Shown: positions 13,338 through 22,096, numbered from the stretch's first letter. The stretch: DNA of 22,321 bases from an uncultured Lachnospiraceae bacterium (GCA_910586615.1 CAJUJP010000041.1:1-22321), one strand, 5' to 3'. Numbers and translations: made by a program. The notes: generated by a model not told the origin, from the letters alone.

Positions 13338-16300
13338 ATAATCATAAGCGTTCAGGATCGTATTCTGACGCTTCCCTGTTATGAAATAGAAATCTATCTG
13401 TTCCTCATTCCCGGCATGCAGATAGGAACCGTACACCGGAATGTCACAGCACATAACCGGGCTGTCCGCCGCCACCACGATCCCGTAGCCCTGATCTGAC
13501 AGAATAAACGGCAGTTCCCCGCTGTCTGTTCCACATGTACCGGCATGAGAAATATATCTGGCGCTTCCCCGCAAATGCAGTCCTGCCGTTTCTCCCGCAC
13601 CCATGCCGTACAGATTTTCCTTCTTCTGCCAGTCTAAATAGAGCCATGTTCTGACGCCTCCGCCTGTTCCGTTTTCTATCTGACGGCATTCCCGGCTTCG
13701 TTCCGCCAGGAGAAGTTTCTTATCCCGCGTCATATAGCGGATCGCACCTGTTCCCTTATCCACCTGCACGAACAGTTCGTCCGTCATAAGGTCAACCGTA
13801 CTGCCGGACTCTTTATACATCCATCTTTTATCTACGGCATGTACCGCTATTTTATCATTGATATGGTCAGCGATCTGTCCGCCTTTTGCAAAAGTGACCC
13901 TTACGATCGCACTTCCGACCGGACTTAAACGCAGCACACCGTACCGGCTGTGCAGATAGAGGCCGTCCTGCTGTTTCGTAACCCATTTCACCGCCAGATC
14001 GATCCTGCCGTGTCCCGGCGGACGCAACGTTTCGGTGGATGGCATATCGCCGAAAGCATATCCCTTTTGCACGGTCTGCATTTGGGGTTTTAAAACTGTG
14101 TCCGCTTTCAGAGACGTATATGGCTTTGATACTTTACCTGATTCCGCTGCCATATTTGATTTCGGTGCAGATTTTCCCGATTGAACACCGCTTTTCTCCG
14201 GAAGCTGATTGCGCACGATTGATATTGCTTTTTTCTTTCGTCTGTCCGATTTTATGCCCGCTTCAGGTGTCAGTACTTTACTCTGTTTTTCACCATGATT
14301 TTCTGACATTCCTGTCACATCTGCAGGCTTCACTATATGCTCTTTGCCGTTACTGTGACCCGACATTACAATGTCATCTCTGCCACCGATACTTTCAGGC
14401 CCCCTAATACCAGAACCGTCTTCACTGTGCTCCCACGTTATAATACTGTCTTTATCTCTGCCGCGACCCGGCGTCGTTATGCCGTCCTTATCTCTGCCGC
14501 GTTTCAGTGTCGTTATGCCGCCTTTATCCCCGCCGCGCTCCGGCATCGTTATGCCGTCCTTATCCCCACCGCGTTTCAGTGTCGTTATGCCGCCTTTATC
14601 CCCACCGCGGCCCGGCATCGTTATGCCGTCCTTATCCCCGCCGCGCTCCGGCATCGTCATGCTGCCTTTATCCCCGCTGCGCTCCGGCACCGGGTCTGCG
14701 ATCAGCCCTGTCAGGTTTCCGGTGTGGAGCACACACAATTCATGGAGCGCACGGGTTGCCGCCACATAGAGAAGCTTCGCGTGTCCGTCGTCTGCCGGAT
14801 ACTTTTCTCTGGAAGGATCAAAAACCAGAACCGCGTCAAATTCCAGTCCTTTGGTGTACTCCACGGGCAGCACCATAATGCCGCTGCCAAACTCCGTCTT
14901 CTCCGGATCGCTTTCCACCACGTCTATATATTGTGAAAGTTCCAGCGCCACCGCAGAAGCTTCCTTCTGGTCTCTGCAGACAATGGCGATTGTATCCAGC
15001 TTACTGCTTCCGGTCTGCCATCTCCTGCAGACTTCGGCTGCCTCGCGGATCATGGACTGACTGTCTGCAAGCTGCCGCACCTGCACGGGATTACCGTGCC
15101 GGATGATCGGTTCCACCGGATACATAAAGAACTGTCCATGGTGCAGAATGTTCGTGGCAAAATCCGAGATTTCCACCGTATTACGGTAACTTTTCTTAAG
15201 AATCCCGAAGCTGTCCATGGAATCTGCCAGGAGAAGCCCTTTCAGTTCTTCCCAGTCATTTAAGCCGTAACCAAAGTGAATGTTTTGGGAGACATCCCCC
15301 ATAACGGTATAAGTGCACCGATAGATACAAAAATGCAGTACCAGGTAAGCCATCATCCCGAAATCCTGCGCCTCATCGATCACGATATGATGCGCCTCGC
15401 TGATCACTTCCGTCTCTTTTACCCTCTTATAAAGATACGCCAGCGCGGCCAGATCATAGACATCAAACGCCTCGTCCGATATGCCAACGTCATAACCCTT
15501 TCCCCTCTGACTGTGCAGGAAATCTTCGTACAACTCAAAAATCGATCGTTTCCAGGTTCTGCCGCCATAATATCCGCGATATGCTTTCAGAATCGCTTTG
15601 CGCTCGGCTTCCGTATACTTAATACCTTTTCCCAGGAACTCTTCTTTGATTTTCCCCCGCAGCCGGGTGTTTAACATATTGATCTTGCTCTGCACGGACA
15701 CGGCGGGATTCTGCAGCACATACCGTTCCACTGCATCGCCCTCGATCAGACAGACCAGATCTTTTATATCGGACGGCCGGTCTCCGCTCTCATCAAACAC
15801 ACCAATCTTACCATCCCGAATCCCTTCCACGAACTGTTTCGGATTCAGGTAAACGGATTTGCAGGATATGGTTTCCTGTTCCAGCCGCCTGCAGTACGCT
15901 TCCAGATCCCGGAACCACGCAGAACTCCCTTTTATGCTGTCACCGGCTCTTCCTGTCACGGCGGCCTTTTCCCCGCCATTCCTTCCATTCGCATCTGTAC
16001 CTGGATTGCTTGCGCTTTTTCCACCCATGTCCGTACTTGTATTACCTGCACTTTTTCCACCCGCATCCGTACTTTTGATTCGATACTTCTTATCGTCCCA
16101 GTCCTCATACAGCAATCTGACAAAAAGCTGCTCCATCGTCATCTGTCGTATGCCGTACACGTCCAGATCCGGCAGTACGCCCGTGATATAGTTGAGGAGA
16201 ATACGGTTGCTTCCCACGATATAGAAATCATCCGGTTTAAAGCGCTCTTCATAATTGTACAGAATATAGGAAATCCGGTGCATCGCCACAGTCGTCTTAC

Positions 16301-16619
16301 CGGAACCTGCCACCCCCTGTACGATCATGTTGTGATAAGGAGATTTCCGGATGATCTCGTTCTGCTCCTTCTGGATTGTCGCAACAATCTCGCTTAGAAC
16401 AGCCTGTTTATTTTTCGCAAGGTATTTCGTCAGCAGATCGTCATTTGCGATCACTTCGCTGTCAAAATAATCCAGCAGTCTCCCCTCTTCTATCTCATAA
16501 GTACGCTTCACCTGCAGATCAATCTCTATCTGCTGCCCGCCCGGCGCCTCATAACTGCACCTGCCCAGACCGTTCTCGTAATACGCATTTGCCACCGGCG
16601 CACGCCAGTCCGTTACCAT
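13320..16619 (-). CDS. HelD-like UvrD/Rep helicase fused to a GH31 N-terminal-like domain
   Basis: The open frame is 1099 codons from the first ATG and is open back to 16712; the natural 5' part is at 16690-16917 in another frame. Residues 1-620 are a HelD-type superfamily 1 helicase: VTDWRAPVANAYYENG, Walker A GVAGSGKTT (about 107-115), Walker B VIDEAQDFG, GDVSQNI, SYRNTVEIS, and GLEFDAVLVF...LLYVAATRA. HelD removes stalled RNA polymerase from DNA. Residues about 640-765 are 12-aa repeats. Residues about 870-1099 resemble the beta-sandwich domain preceding the barrel in GH31 glycosidases: LYGMGAGE, LPFILSDQGYGIVV, IDFYFITGK, ending where the barrel would begin. No catalytic barrel follows. 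Whether the ORF is translated is uncertain; ATG 16619 has only a poor ribosome binding site. Confidence 0.8.
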   Translation of the reverse strand: MVTDWRAPVANAYYENGLGRCSYEAPGGQQIEIDLQVKRTYEIEEGRLLDYFDSEVIANDDLLTKYLAKNKQAVLSEIVATIQKEQNEIIRKSPYHNMIVQGVAGSGKTTVAMHRISYILYNYEERFKPDDFYIVGSNRILLNYITGVLPDLDVYGIRQMTMEQLFVRLLYEDWDDKKYRIKSTDAGGKSAGNTSTDMGGKSASNPGTDANGRNGGEKAAVTGRAGDSIKGSSAWFRDLEAYCRRLEQETISCKSVYLNPKQFVEGIRDGKIGVFDESGDRPSDIKDLVCLIEGDAVERYVLQNPAVSVQSKINMLNTRLRGKIKEEFLGKGIKYTEAERKAILKAYRGYYGGRTWKRSIFELYEDFLHSQRGKGYDVGISDEAFDVYDLAALAYLYKRVKETEVISEAHHIVIDEAQDFGMMAYLVLHFCIYRCTYTVMGDVSQNIHFGYGLNDWEELKGLLLADSMDSFGILKKSYRNTVEISDFATNILHHGQFFMYPVEPIIRHGNPVQVRQLADSQSMIREAAEVCRRWQTGSSKLDTIAIVCRDQKEASAVALELSQYIDVVESDPEKTEFGSGIMVLPVEYTKGLEFDAVLVFDPSREKYPADDGHAKLLYVAATRALHELCVLHTGNLTGLIADPVPERSGDKGSMTMPERGGDKDGITMPGRGGDKGGITTLKRGGDKDGITMPERGGDKGGITTLKRGRDKDGITTPGRGRDKDSIITWEHSEDGSGIRGPESIGGRDDIVMSGHSNGKEHIVKPADVTGMSENHGEKQSKVLTPEAGIKSDRRKKKAISIVRNQLPEKSGVQSGKSAPKSNMAAESGKVSKPYTSLKADTVLKPQMQTVQKGYAFGDMPSTETLRPPGHGRIDLAVKWVTKQQDGLYLHSRYGVLRLSPVGSAIVRVTFAKGGQIADHINDKIAVHAVDKRWMYKESGSTVDLMTDELFVQVDKGTGAIRYMTRDKKLLLAERSRECRQIENGTGGGVRTWLYLDWQKKENLYGMGAGETAGLHLRGSARYISHAGTCGTDSGELPFILSDQGYGIVVAADSPVMCCDIPVYGSYLHAGNEEQIDFYFITGKRQNTILNAYDYLCGEL
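14430..14681. repeat. 36-bp tandem minisatellite inside the helicase gene
   Basis: Seven in-frame 36-bp units (ends at 14465, 14501, 14537, 14573, 14609, 14645, 14681) encode 12-aa repeats such as RGGDKDGITMPE and RGGDKGGITTLK. Two unit types alternate in the middle, giving a 72-bp higher-order period. Degraded copies continue to about 14330. No spacers, so not CRISPR. Confidence 0.92.
15966..16073. repeat. Second 36-bp-period repeat inside the helicase domain
   Basis: Three in-frame units encode STDAGGKSAGNT, STDMGGKSASNP and GTDANGRNGGEK. The insert lies after FVRLLYEDWDDKKYRIK, within the helicase core, at about residues 182-218. The period equals that of the linker repeat but the sequence is unrelated. 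Confidence 0.8.
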
Positions 16620-16689
16620 CCAGTGAGTCGTGTCCTTCGAGATCCCGCCTCTGCCGATATAGATGGACTCTTCCTTGTCAAGCGCCTCG

Positions 16690-16917
16690 TCATGGAAAAT
16701 GATCGTGCATAGTCACGGTATTATTCAGGATCGTAAGCACTTCCGTATCATTATCATGGTAGTGCGCCAGCATCTCATCGATATCCTCCTGCATACGCGA
16801 CACTTCATGCCCGTAATTCTTAAGATTATCTTTCACGACGTCCAGTGTCTGCTGCAGATAATCTTCCTCCGCCTGCCGTGATAAGTCCCTCTTTTTCTGT
16901 TTGCGCTGCGTACTCAT
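16690..16917 (-). pseudogene. HelD-type N-terminal coiled coil, split from the helicase by a frameshift
   Basis: A 75-aa frame, MSTQRKQKKRDLSRQ... to LNNTVTMHDHFP, charged and helical, like the N-terminal arm of HelD proteins. It has GGGAGG 7 nt before the ATG, the natural start of the helicase gene. The helicase frame overlaps its last bases and reads IIFHDEALDKEESIYIGRGG, the next conserved block of the family. The usual intervening PYFGRI-type segment of roughly 25 residues is missing. The likely event is an out-of-frame deletion, perhaps between copies of ATCATTTT. A sequencing error alone would not explain the lost segment. Confidence 0.7.
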
Positions 16918-17637
16918 ATGCGACCTCCCTCTGTAGTATTGTGTACTCCCGAAAGTTCTTTTACTCCCGCCTGCAGACAGCCACCTGACTTGTTACCCGC
17001 AGGAATAAAGCCGTCAGGCTTCAGCTGTAATTATATTGTAAAGGGAAATCAAAAATTTACTAGACTTTTATTTTGTGATGTGGTAGACTATATATTACAG
17101 TAGTGCTTAAAAATGGTGTGCTTCATAGAAAACACATTTAAATGTTTTTTCGTTCTTAATATGCGTGATATGAAAAGAACAGGCTCTTGAACCTGTTCTA
17201 TTTTATATAAATCTATATACCCGCAATTCCGCAGCCTATTTTGGGTTTACAGGAAGCCTTGCTCTATCTGTCAATTGTGGTCGCTTTCGTTCCCTTGCGG
17301 CTCTCCAACACGCGCTCCGTAAAAACTGGTGGTCTTTCGTAAAGCCCTATTACAAACTAATGACATTTTTAACTATTTACATTCAAATACAACACAGTTC
17401 TACATCTATTTCAGCTATACTGTTAATATAATTTAAACACAGAATTGAGCAAATCTCCGAATATATATTATATAAATCGGGAAGAAATGTCTCAGTTTAT
17501 ATATTGCGTATATCAATAAGGCAATTGATTTTACGATTCATTATGCAGTTTCTTTTACGTGAAACAGATGAATTTTTATAAGCTCATTTCATATTCAATG
17601 AAAAATATCAGAGCATATGTCCAATTATTGGGACACA
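16918..17637. other. 720-bp intergenic region, no supported gene
   Basis: Next to the helicase start are leader hairpins on the minus strand (AAGCC-TGAC-GGCTT near 17008-17021; CCTGC...GCAGG) and a possible -10, TATAAT (17030-17035, minus). A hairpin lies at 17176-17199. A less AT-rich patch at about 17205-17345 has stops in all frames I tried and no recognised identity; it could be a remnant of a mobile element. The rest to 17637 is AT-rich and empty to my eye. Confidence 0.6.
17176..17199 (+). terminator. Intrinsic terminator-like hairpin
   Basis: AGAACAGG (17176-17183) and CCTGTTCT (17192-17199), 8-bp perfect stem with an 8-nt loop, followed on the plus strand by ATTTTATATAA and on the minus strand by TTTTC. 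A 25-codon plus-strand ORF (from 17113, MVCFIENTFK...) ends inside it; it may not be real. Confidence 0.5.
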
Positions 17638-19575
17638 TTATGTATTGTCCGTCAATAATACCATACTTTCAACTTGCATTTTAATATACTTTTCAATCTC
17701 TTTTTTATCATGACCTGGTAAAGCACCATTTTTATAAATATACTGTATAAATTTATCGATTCCTCTGATTGTAAGTTCATTAACATAATCGCTCTCTTTT
17801 CCAAAAGCAATAATCAATTGTTTTTTAAGTTCAAAATATCCCTGTAATTTCAAATATTGTTTCTCCACATCTTCCATCGAAATTAAATATAAGCTTTTTA
17901 ATTTTCCTACAATCTCCTTTGTTCTTTCCTCTATACTTTCTTCATCAAAATTTTCATACTTCTCAGCAAACACAGTCAAATAAGGAATCCCGCTTGCAAG
18001 CAGATACTCGCGTTTTTCAGTATACGGCTTATTTTTCATTGCATCATTTATTTGATTTGGACATAGCAATAAATTTCCCAAACAATACCGGTTATCCCCC
18101 TTTGCATCATCATTCAATATATGCTCAATATTAAAATCGGCAAAATTATATTTGGAAAATTTGTTTTTCTCCTCTTCTAAAAACAACGGTTTAAGTAAAT
18201 ATACCAATAATTTTGATGAGGCGTTTTTTCTGGCCGACTTATTAGAGTAGATAATATTTTTGAATCCATTGTCTAAAACATTGTCTTTTGTAAAATATGT
18301 AGAATACTTTTTCAAAAATTTGTATATTTCATATTGAATTTTATGCTCATCACCTGCTCTATATATTTCATTTGACATTATATACACGTCGTTATCTATA
18401 TTATTACTTGTCCCATGATCTAAATTAAAGATTACATAAAAATTCCGAATCAATATCAATAGCTTCTCATATAATGTATCTGTAAGAATCCTTTGTACAT
18501 TTTTTATCTTTAATGCCAAAAATACTGATCTTACCTGAATGTTACCCTTAAGTTTAAAATATTCATACACTTCTACTTCTGTTAAATTTCCTTTTGCATC
18601 AAATATATCACGATAATATTGTCCACAATCAATAAAGAAGTCAAAAAAAGATCGTAAACTGATAGCATTTTCTTTTCGAAGCTGCTCTTTTGTAACCTCA
18701 AACAAACGCTCCTTTTTAATCTTGTATTCATAATACCAACAACGGAAAAAATGCAAATAATATACGTCTAAATCTATTCCTTCCAATAATTGTTCTAAAT
18801 CCGCCCATTTATTTTTATATGTATCTAATTGTGATTTGGGTTGCAAATATTTAAACAAATAGTTTTTTAACAATTCAATCTGCTTTAATTTAATGCCACG
18901 TGCATTTAAAATCTCAAATATATTATACACTTCCTCTTCCTGCATAGAAGAGATTGTTACCACACGTGTTTTTAAAAATTGGTTTGTCAGTAATAACAAT
19001 CCTTCAAAATCCAATACAGCAAAATCCCTGGTAAAAAATTTGAAAGCCTCCAAAATAATACTTTTATCTTTCTTATTCTGTTCTATTAAATTATCATATT
19101 TTTGCAATTCCTCTTCATTTAATTCCATAAAACATTGATTAAGCTCAGTATATTCTTGATAACCATTTTCTACCTTTATCGATTCCGATTTTCCTAATGT
19201 TCTATTCACGATGAAATCCTGTAAATAAGCAATATTTAAATCACATTTTCTAACAATATCCAAATCAGACGTTTTCTTTTTGATACCTCTATAGCAATAT
19301 ATCATGGCAAAAATCACTATTTGAAGAGTTATAATTCTTTGCTGCCCGTCAATAATATCCACTATACCGCCATTCTTTTGTTTTCTTTCAAAAACCATAC
19401 TGCCAATAAAATGGCTCCAATCTGGAGTAACCTCTGCACAATATCTTATATCTTTCATTAACTGAGACCAGTTTAGTTCTTTCCAAACATAATTCCTCTG
19501 GTATCTTGGAATAGAAAAAGTATCATCATTTTTAAATAATTCTGAAATATTTCGATCAAGCACATCAAACGCCAT
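17638..19575 (-). CDS. DUF262/DUF1524 protein, GmrSD-like, possible phage-defence factor
   Basis: A 645-aa protein. The N-terminal DUF262 (GmrS-like, ParB-fold NTPase) shows FSIPRYQRNYVW and IDGQQRIITLQ (DGQQR at about residues 76-80). The C-terminal part has FNIEHILNDDA at about 482-490 and RYCLGNLLLCPNQINDAMKNK, the pattern of the DUF1524 HNH-type nuclease domain. GmrSD proteins cut glucosylated or otherwise modified phage DNA; whether this one does is inference. The start at 19575 (MAFDVLDR) has GGGGGA 7 nt upstream; an ATG at 19590 has none. The gene is much more AT-rich than its neighbours, a sign of transfer. It is a single gene with its own promoter. Confidence 0.87.
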   Translation of the reverse strand: MAFDVLDRNISELFKNDDTFSIPRYQRNYVWKELNWSQLMKDIRYCAEVTPDWSHFIGSMVFERKQKNGGIVDIIDGQQRIITLQIVIFAMIYCYRGIKKKTSDLDIVRKCDLNIAYLQDFIVNRTLGKSESIKVENGYQEYTELNQCFMELNEEELQKYDNLIEQNKKDKSIILEAFKFFTRDFAVLDFEGLLLLTNQFLKTRVVTISSMQEEEVYNIFEILNARGIKLKQIELLKNYLFKYLQPKSQLDTYKNKWADLEQLLEGIDLDVYYLHFFRCWYYEYKIKKERLFEVTKEQLRKENAISLRSFFDFFIDCGQYYRDIFDAKGNLTEVEVYEYFKLKGNIQVRSVFLALKIKNVQRILTDTLYEKLLILIRNFYVIFNLDHGTSNNIDNDVYIMSNEIYRAGDEHKIQYEIYKFLKKYSTYFTKDNVLDNGFKNIIYSNKSARKNASSKLLVYLLKPLFLEEEKNKFSKYNFADFNIEHILNDDAKGDNRYCLGNLLLCPNQINDAMKNKPYTEKREYLLASGIPYLTVFAEKYENFDEESIEERTKEIVGKLKSLYLISMEDVEKQYLKLQGYFELKKQLIIAFGKESDYVNELTIRGIDKFIQYIYKNGALPGHDKKEIEKYIKMQVESMVLLTDNT

Positions 19576-19631
19576 TCTTTTGTCCCCCATATTTTTCTAT
19601 TGCATATCGCAAAATAGTTCTGACTAAATCT

Positions 19632-19660
19632 ATCATAACCAAATTAAGTCTTATTGTCGA
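19632..19660 (-). promoter_or_regulatory. Promoter for the DUF262 gene
   Basis: Minus-strand TCGACA (19655-19660), 17-nt spacer, TATGAT (19632-19637). The leader to the ATG is about 50 nt. Confidence 0.55.
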
Positions 19661-19695
19661 TACTCCAATTCAATTTTAAATAACCAGAGAACATA

Positions 19696-19732
19696 GATAT
19701 AGCCGGCAATGTACAAGATTACCAGCTATATC
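19696..19732 (-). terminator. Hairpin after the HlyD-like gene
   Basis: GATATAGCCGG (19696-19706) pairs with CCAGCTATATC (19722-19732) at 10 of 11 positions (one G-T), loop 15 nt. It lies 35 bp after the HlyD-like stop and may end that transcript, though only a weak T-rich stretch follows. Confidence 0.45.
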
Positions 19733-19766
19733 TTACACCTTCAAAATGAATTTCTTCCAAACATGC

Positions 19767-21077
19767 CTACTCCTCCGACAGCCTGATCACCTCTCCGTTC
19801 TTCAACTCTCTGGTGGAAGAAGCAATAATGACACTGTCCTGATCCAGCGCACCTTCTACCGCAACCCAGCTTTCATTTTTATCGAGTATTCTCACATTAA
19901 CCTGCTCGGCGTAATACTCCTGTCCGAGAATACCGTCCCGCTCCCTGACCACATAGACGTAACTCTTCGCACCTTCCTCGTACACAGCCGCCGGTGTAAC
20001 ACAGCAGGAATGTTTCTCCCCCGACTCCGCGTGGCTCATCATGCCTGACATGCCGGGCACCCCGGTTCCCTCCGGAAGATCAATATAAACTTCATAACTT
20101 CCGGGCATAGCGCTGCTCTCGGACAGATAGTCCACCGTCACTTCTTTCTCTCTGCTGCTTCCGTCCAGTTTGAGGGACACCGTGTCATTCAGCCCCACAT
20201 ACTTTTTCTGCTCCTGTGTGAGTACAGTTTTAAACTGACAGGGCACGGAATCATCAGAAAGCAGCATGACAGCCGAATCGGAAGTTCTGCCGCCGACGCT
20301 GATATAGATATCTGTCACCAGACCGCCGTGCTCTGCCCTGATCTGGCCTTCCGCATCCTTTACTGCCTGAAAAAGCGCCAAATCATCCTGCAGGTCCGCA
20401 AGTTCCAGACGGTTTACCGCCAGCGTAGAATCGGCACTTTCCGGTGCTGTGATATCCTCCACCTTTCTGGTTGCCTCTTTCATGTTTGTCTCTCTCTGCC
20501 ATCTGGCATCTGCTTCCGCATAGGCGGCTGCCTGCAGTGCGTCTTTCAGCGCTTCCTCATCACCGGCATGGTTCTCTATATCCTTCTCCGCCTGATTGAT
20601 TTCCTCCGCACCTCTGCCCACCAGCGTGTCTTCCCGTCTCGCCAGCGCATCGTAATCTTCTCTGGCGCGTTTCTCGTCCAGTTCTCTCTTCTGTCTCGCC
20701 AGTTCCTCATTTTCCACCATGGTATTGATCTGGGTCTGCAGTTTGGAAACCGCCGTCTGTTTCTCATCTATGATAGCCGTCAGGTCTTCCATGTCTATCG
20801 TAAAAAGCACATCACCCTCTTCCACCTGGTCGCCCACCTGCACCGCAAGCTTATCGACCCGCAGACCGCCAAGCGCCGTCACAGGATTCTTATCTCCCGC
20901 CACGACAATGCCGTCCACATTTACGATGTGTTCCACATACTTCTTTTCAACCGATTCCGTAGACACGATCGGAAGCTGCGAGGCATATATGCTCTTGGAT
21001 ATGACCGTGCACAACCACATAAATACCATAAACACACAAAAACCTGTCACAATTTTCTTTTTCCTGTTACCTTCCAA
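19767..21077 (-). CDS. HlyD-family membrane fusion / efflux adaptor protein
   Basis: A 436-aa adaptor with one N-terminal membrane helix (about residues 8-30, IVTGFCVFMVFMWLCTVI). A biotinyl-lipoyl-like half motif follows (LGGLRVDKLAVQVGDQVEEGDVLFTID), then a coiled-coil region (about 105-225, rich in E/K/R/Q), the second lipoyl half (GGLVTDIYISVGGRTSD) and beta-barrel domains. The TTG at 21077 is taken as start: GGAGG lies 8 nt upstream and the longer GTG frame to 21125 lacks one. In Gram-positives such adaptors join ABC or MacB-type exporters. Here it follows a sugar ABC permease, with a 140-bp structured gap, and no exporter partner is visible. Confidence 0.82.
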   Translation of the reverse strand: MEGNRKKKIVTGFCVFMVFMWLCTVISKSIYASQLPIVSTESVEKKYVEHIVNVDGIVVAGDKNPVTALGGLRVDKLAVQVGDQVEEGDVLFTIDMEDLTAIIDEKQTAVSKLQTQINTMVENEELARQKRELDEKRAREDYDALARREDTLVGRGAEEINQAEKDIENHAGDEEALKDALQAAAYAEADARWQRETNMKEATRKVEDITAPESADSTLAVNRLELADLQDDLALFQAVKDAEGQIRAEHGGLVTDIYISVGGRTSDSAVMLLSDDSVPCQFKTVLTQEQKKYVGLNDTVSLKLDGSSREKEVTVDYLSESSAMPGSYEVYIDLPEGTGVPGMSGMMSHAESGEKHSCCVTPAAVYEEGAKSYVYVVRERDGILGQEYYAEQVNVRILDKNESWVAVEGALDQDSVIIASSTRELKNGEVIRLSEE

Positions 21078-21125
21078 CGTACTCTCCTCCGTTCCTATTA
21101 TACTGATCCCACTTCGCGTAACCAC

Positions 21126-21220
21126 CAGATTTCAGGGAAGAATGCTTCCTGCAGCAAATGCGCTCTGCAGACAGTTCTTCCGCGTGAATGTTTTTTTCAC
21201 GCTGTGAATGATTTTTCAAC
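21126..21220 (-). promoter_or_regulatory. Structured spacer between the sugar permease and HlyD-like genes
   Basis: GCGTGAA/TTCACGC (21182-21188/21196-21202), then an outer GGAAGAA/TTCTTCC stem (21136-21142/21175-21181) enclosing two CTGCAG copies (21149-21154, 21165-21170). TATAAT occurs on the minus strand at 21097-21102 but without a -35 and too close to the start to be convincing. Confidence 0.45.
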
Positions 21221-22096
21221 CTATTCTTTTAACCCCGAAAAAATAATTCCCTGCTCCAGATAATCCTGTCCCCACACAAAGACAAACACCGCAGGAATCA
21301 AAGTAATGATCGAAGTCGTAAACGCGTATCCCGCCTGCGCCCATGTGATCTCCGGCAGATACAGCGACAGCGGCCACAGCGCCTTATCTTCCAGAAACGC
21401 CATCGGCTGTTCCATCATATTCCAGTACTCTAAAAACCCTAACACCATGGCAGACAATAACCCGCTCTTTCCGAGTGGAAGCCCTATTTTACAAAAGATA
21501 CGCACTTCCCCCGCTCCATCAATCCGCGCCGCCTCCAAAAGCTGCAAGGGAATGCAGCGGAAACCACCATAGGTAAGAAACACCGGAAACGTGGAAAAGA
21601 CCGCAGGCAGAATCACCGCCGGCTGCGTGTTAAGCATTCCCAGTTTATTCAGCACCAGATAACTGGAAAGCATCGTCACCTGAAACGGCAGAAGCATAAG
21701 CACTACATAAAGTGCAAAAAGCGCCCGGCTTCCCTTCACCTGATAAACCGCAAAAGCCCACGCCGCCGGAACCCCGATCAAAAGCTGTCCTAACAGGATA
21801 CACCCTACCATCTTGATAGAGTTCCAGAACAAAACAAAGAATTGCGGCGTCATAAAAAGCAATTTCCCGTAATTTTCAAACGTAGGATAATCCGGCACGA
21901 TCTTCCAGCTGATATATTCCATAGCATCCGAAAAAACCGGCGACAAATGCTGCCGCAGTTCCCCATTGCTCATCACCGATCCCGTCACCAGCAGGATAAT
22001 CGGCAGACACACCAGCAGCGTCGGAATCATGATCAGCAGAACCGTAATGCCTCTTTTGATGTCCTTCCCGCTTATTTTTAAGTTATGTAAACCCAT
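21221..22096 (-). CDS. Carbohydrate ABC transporter permease (MalG/UgpE type)
   Basis: Inner subunit of a binding-protein-dependent sugar importer. About six membrane segments are visible. The EAA loop that contacts the ATPase reads LEAARIDGAGEVRIFCKIGLPLGKSGL (split here: LEAARIDGAGE then VRIFCKIGLPLGKSG). A periplasmic segment (YISWKIVPDYPTFENYGKLL) is typical of the MalG branch. The start at 22096 (MGLHNLK) has AGAGG 9 nt upstream; the frame also offers an ATG at 22123 with no site. Length 291 aa. The binding protein and partner permease are expected beyond the window end. The leader at 22137-22321 is strongly structured. Confidence 0.85.
   Translation of the reverse strand: MGLHNLKISGKDIKRGITVLLIMIPTLLVCLPIILLVTGSVMSNGELRQHLSPVFSDAMEYISWKIVPDYPTFENYGKLLFMTPQFFVLFWNSIKMVGCILLGQLLIGVPAAWAFAVYQVKGSRALFALYVVLMLLPFQVTMLSSYLVLNKLGMLNTQPAVILPAVFSTFPVFLTYGGFRCIPLQLLEAARIDGAGEVRIFCKIGLPLGKSGLLSAMVLGFLEYWNMMEQPMAFLEDKALWPLSLYLPEITWAQAGYAFTTSIITLIPAVFVFVWGQDYLEQGIIFSGLKE

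Noticed and set aside
14330..14690. Regular 36-bp repeats resembling a CRISPR array
   Set aside because: There are no spacers; the units are contiguous and in frame with the helicase gene.
14337..14936. Plus-strand open frames across the minisatellite
   Set aside because: They are antisense shadows of the minus-strand repeat, with low-complexity translation and no ribosome binding site.
17113..17190. 25-codon plus-strand ORF ending in a hairpin
   Set aside because: No ribosome binding site or known small-protein pattern; mentioned only with the hairpin.
21097..21102. TATAAT on the minus strand before the HlyD-like gene
   Set aside because: No -35 at a proper distance, and the start site would overlap the ribosome binding site.
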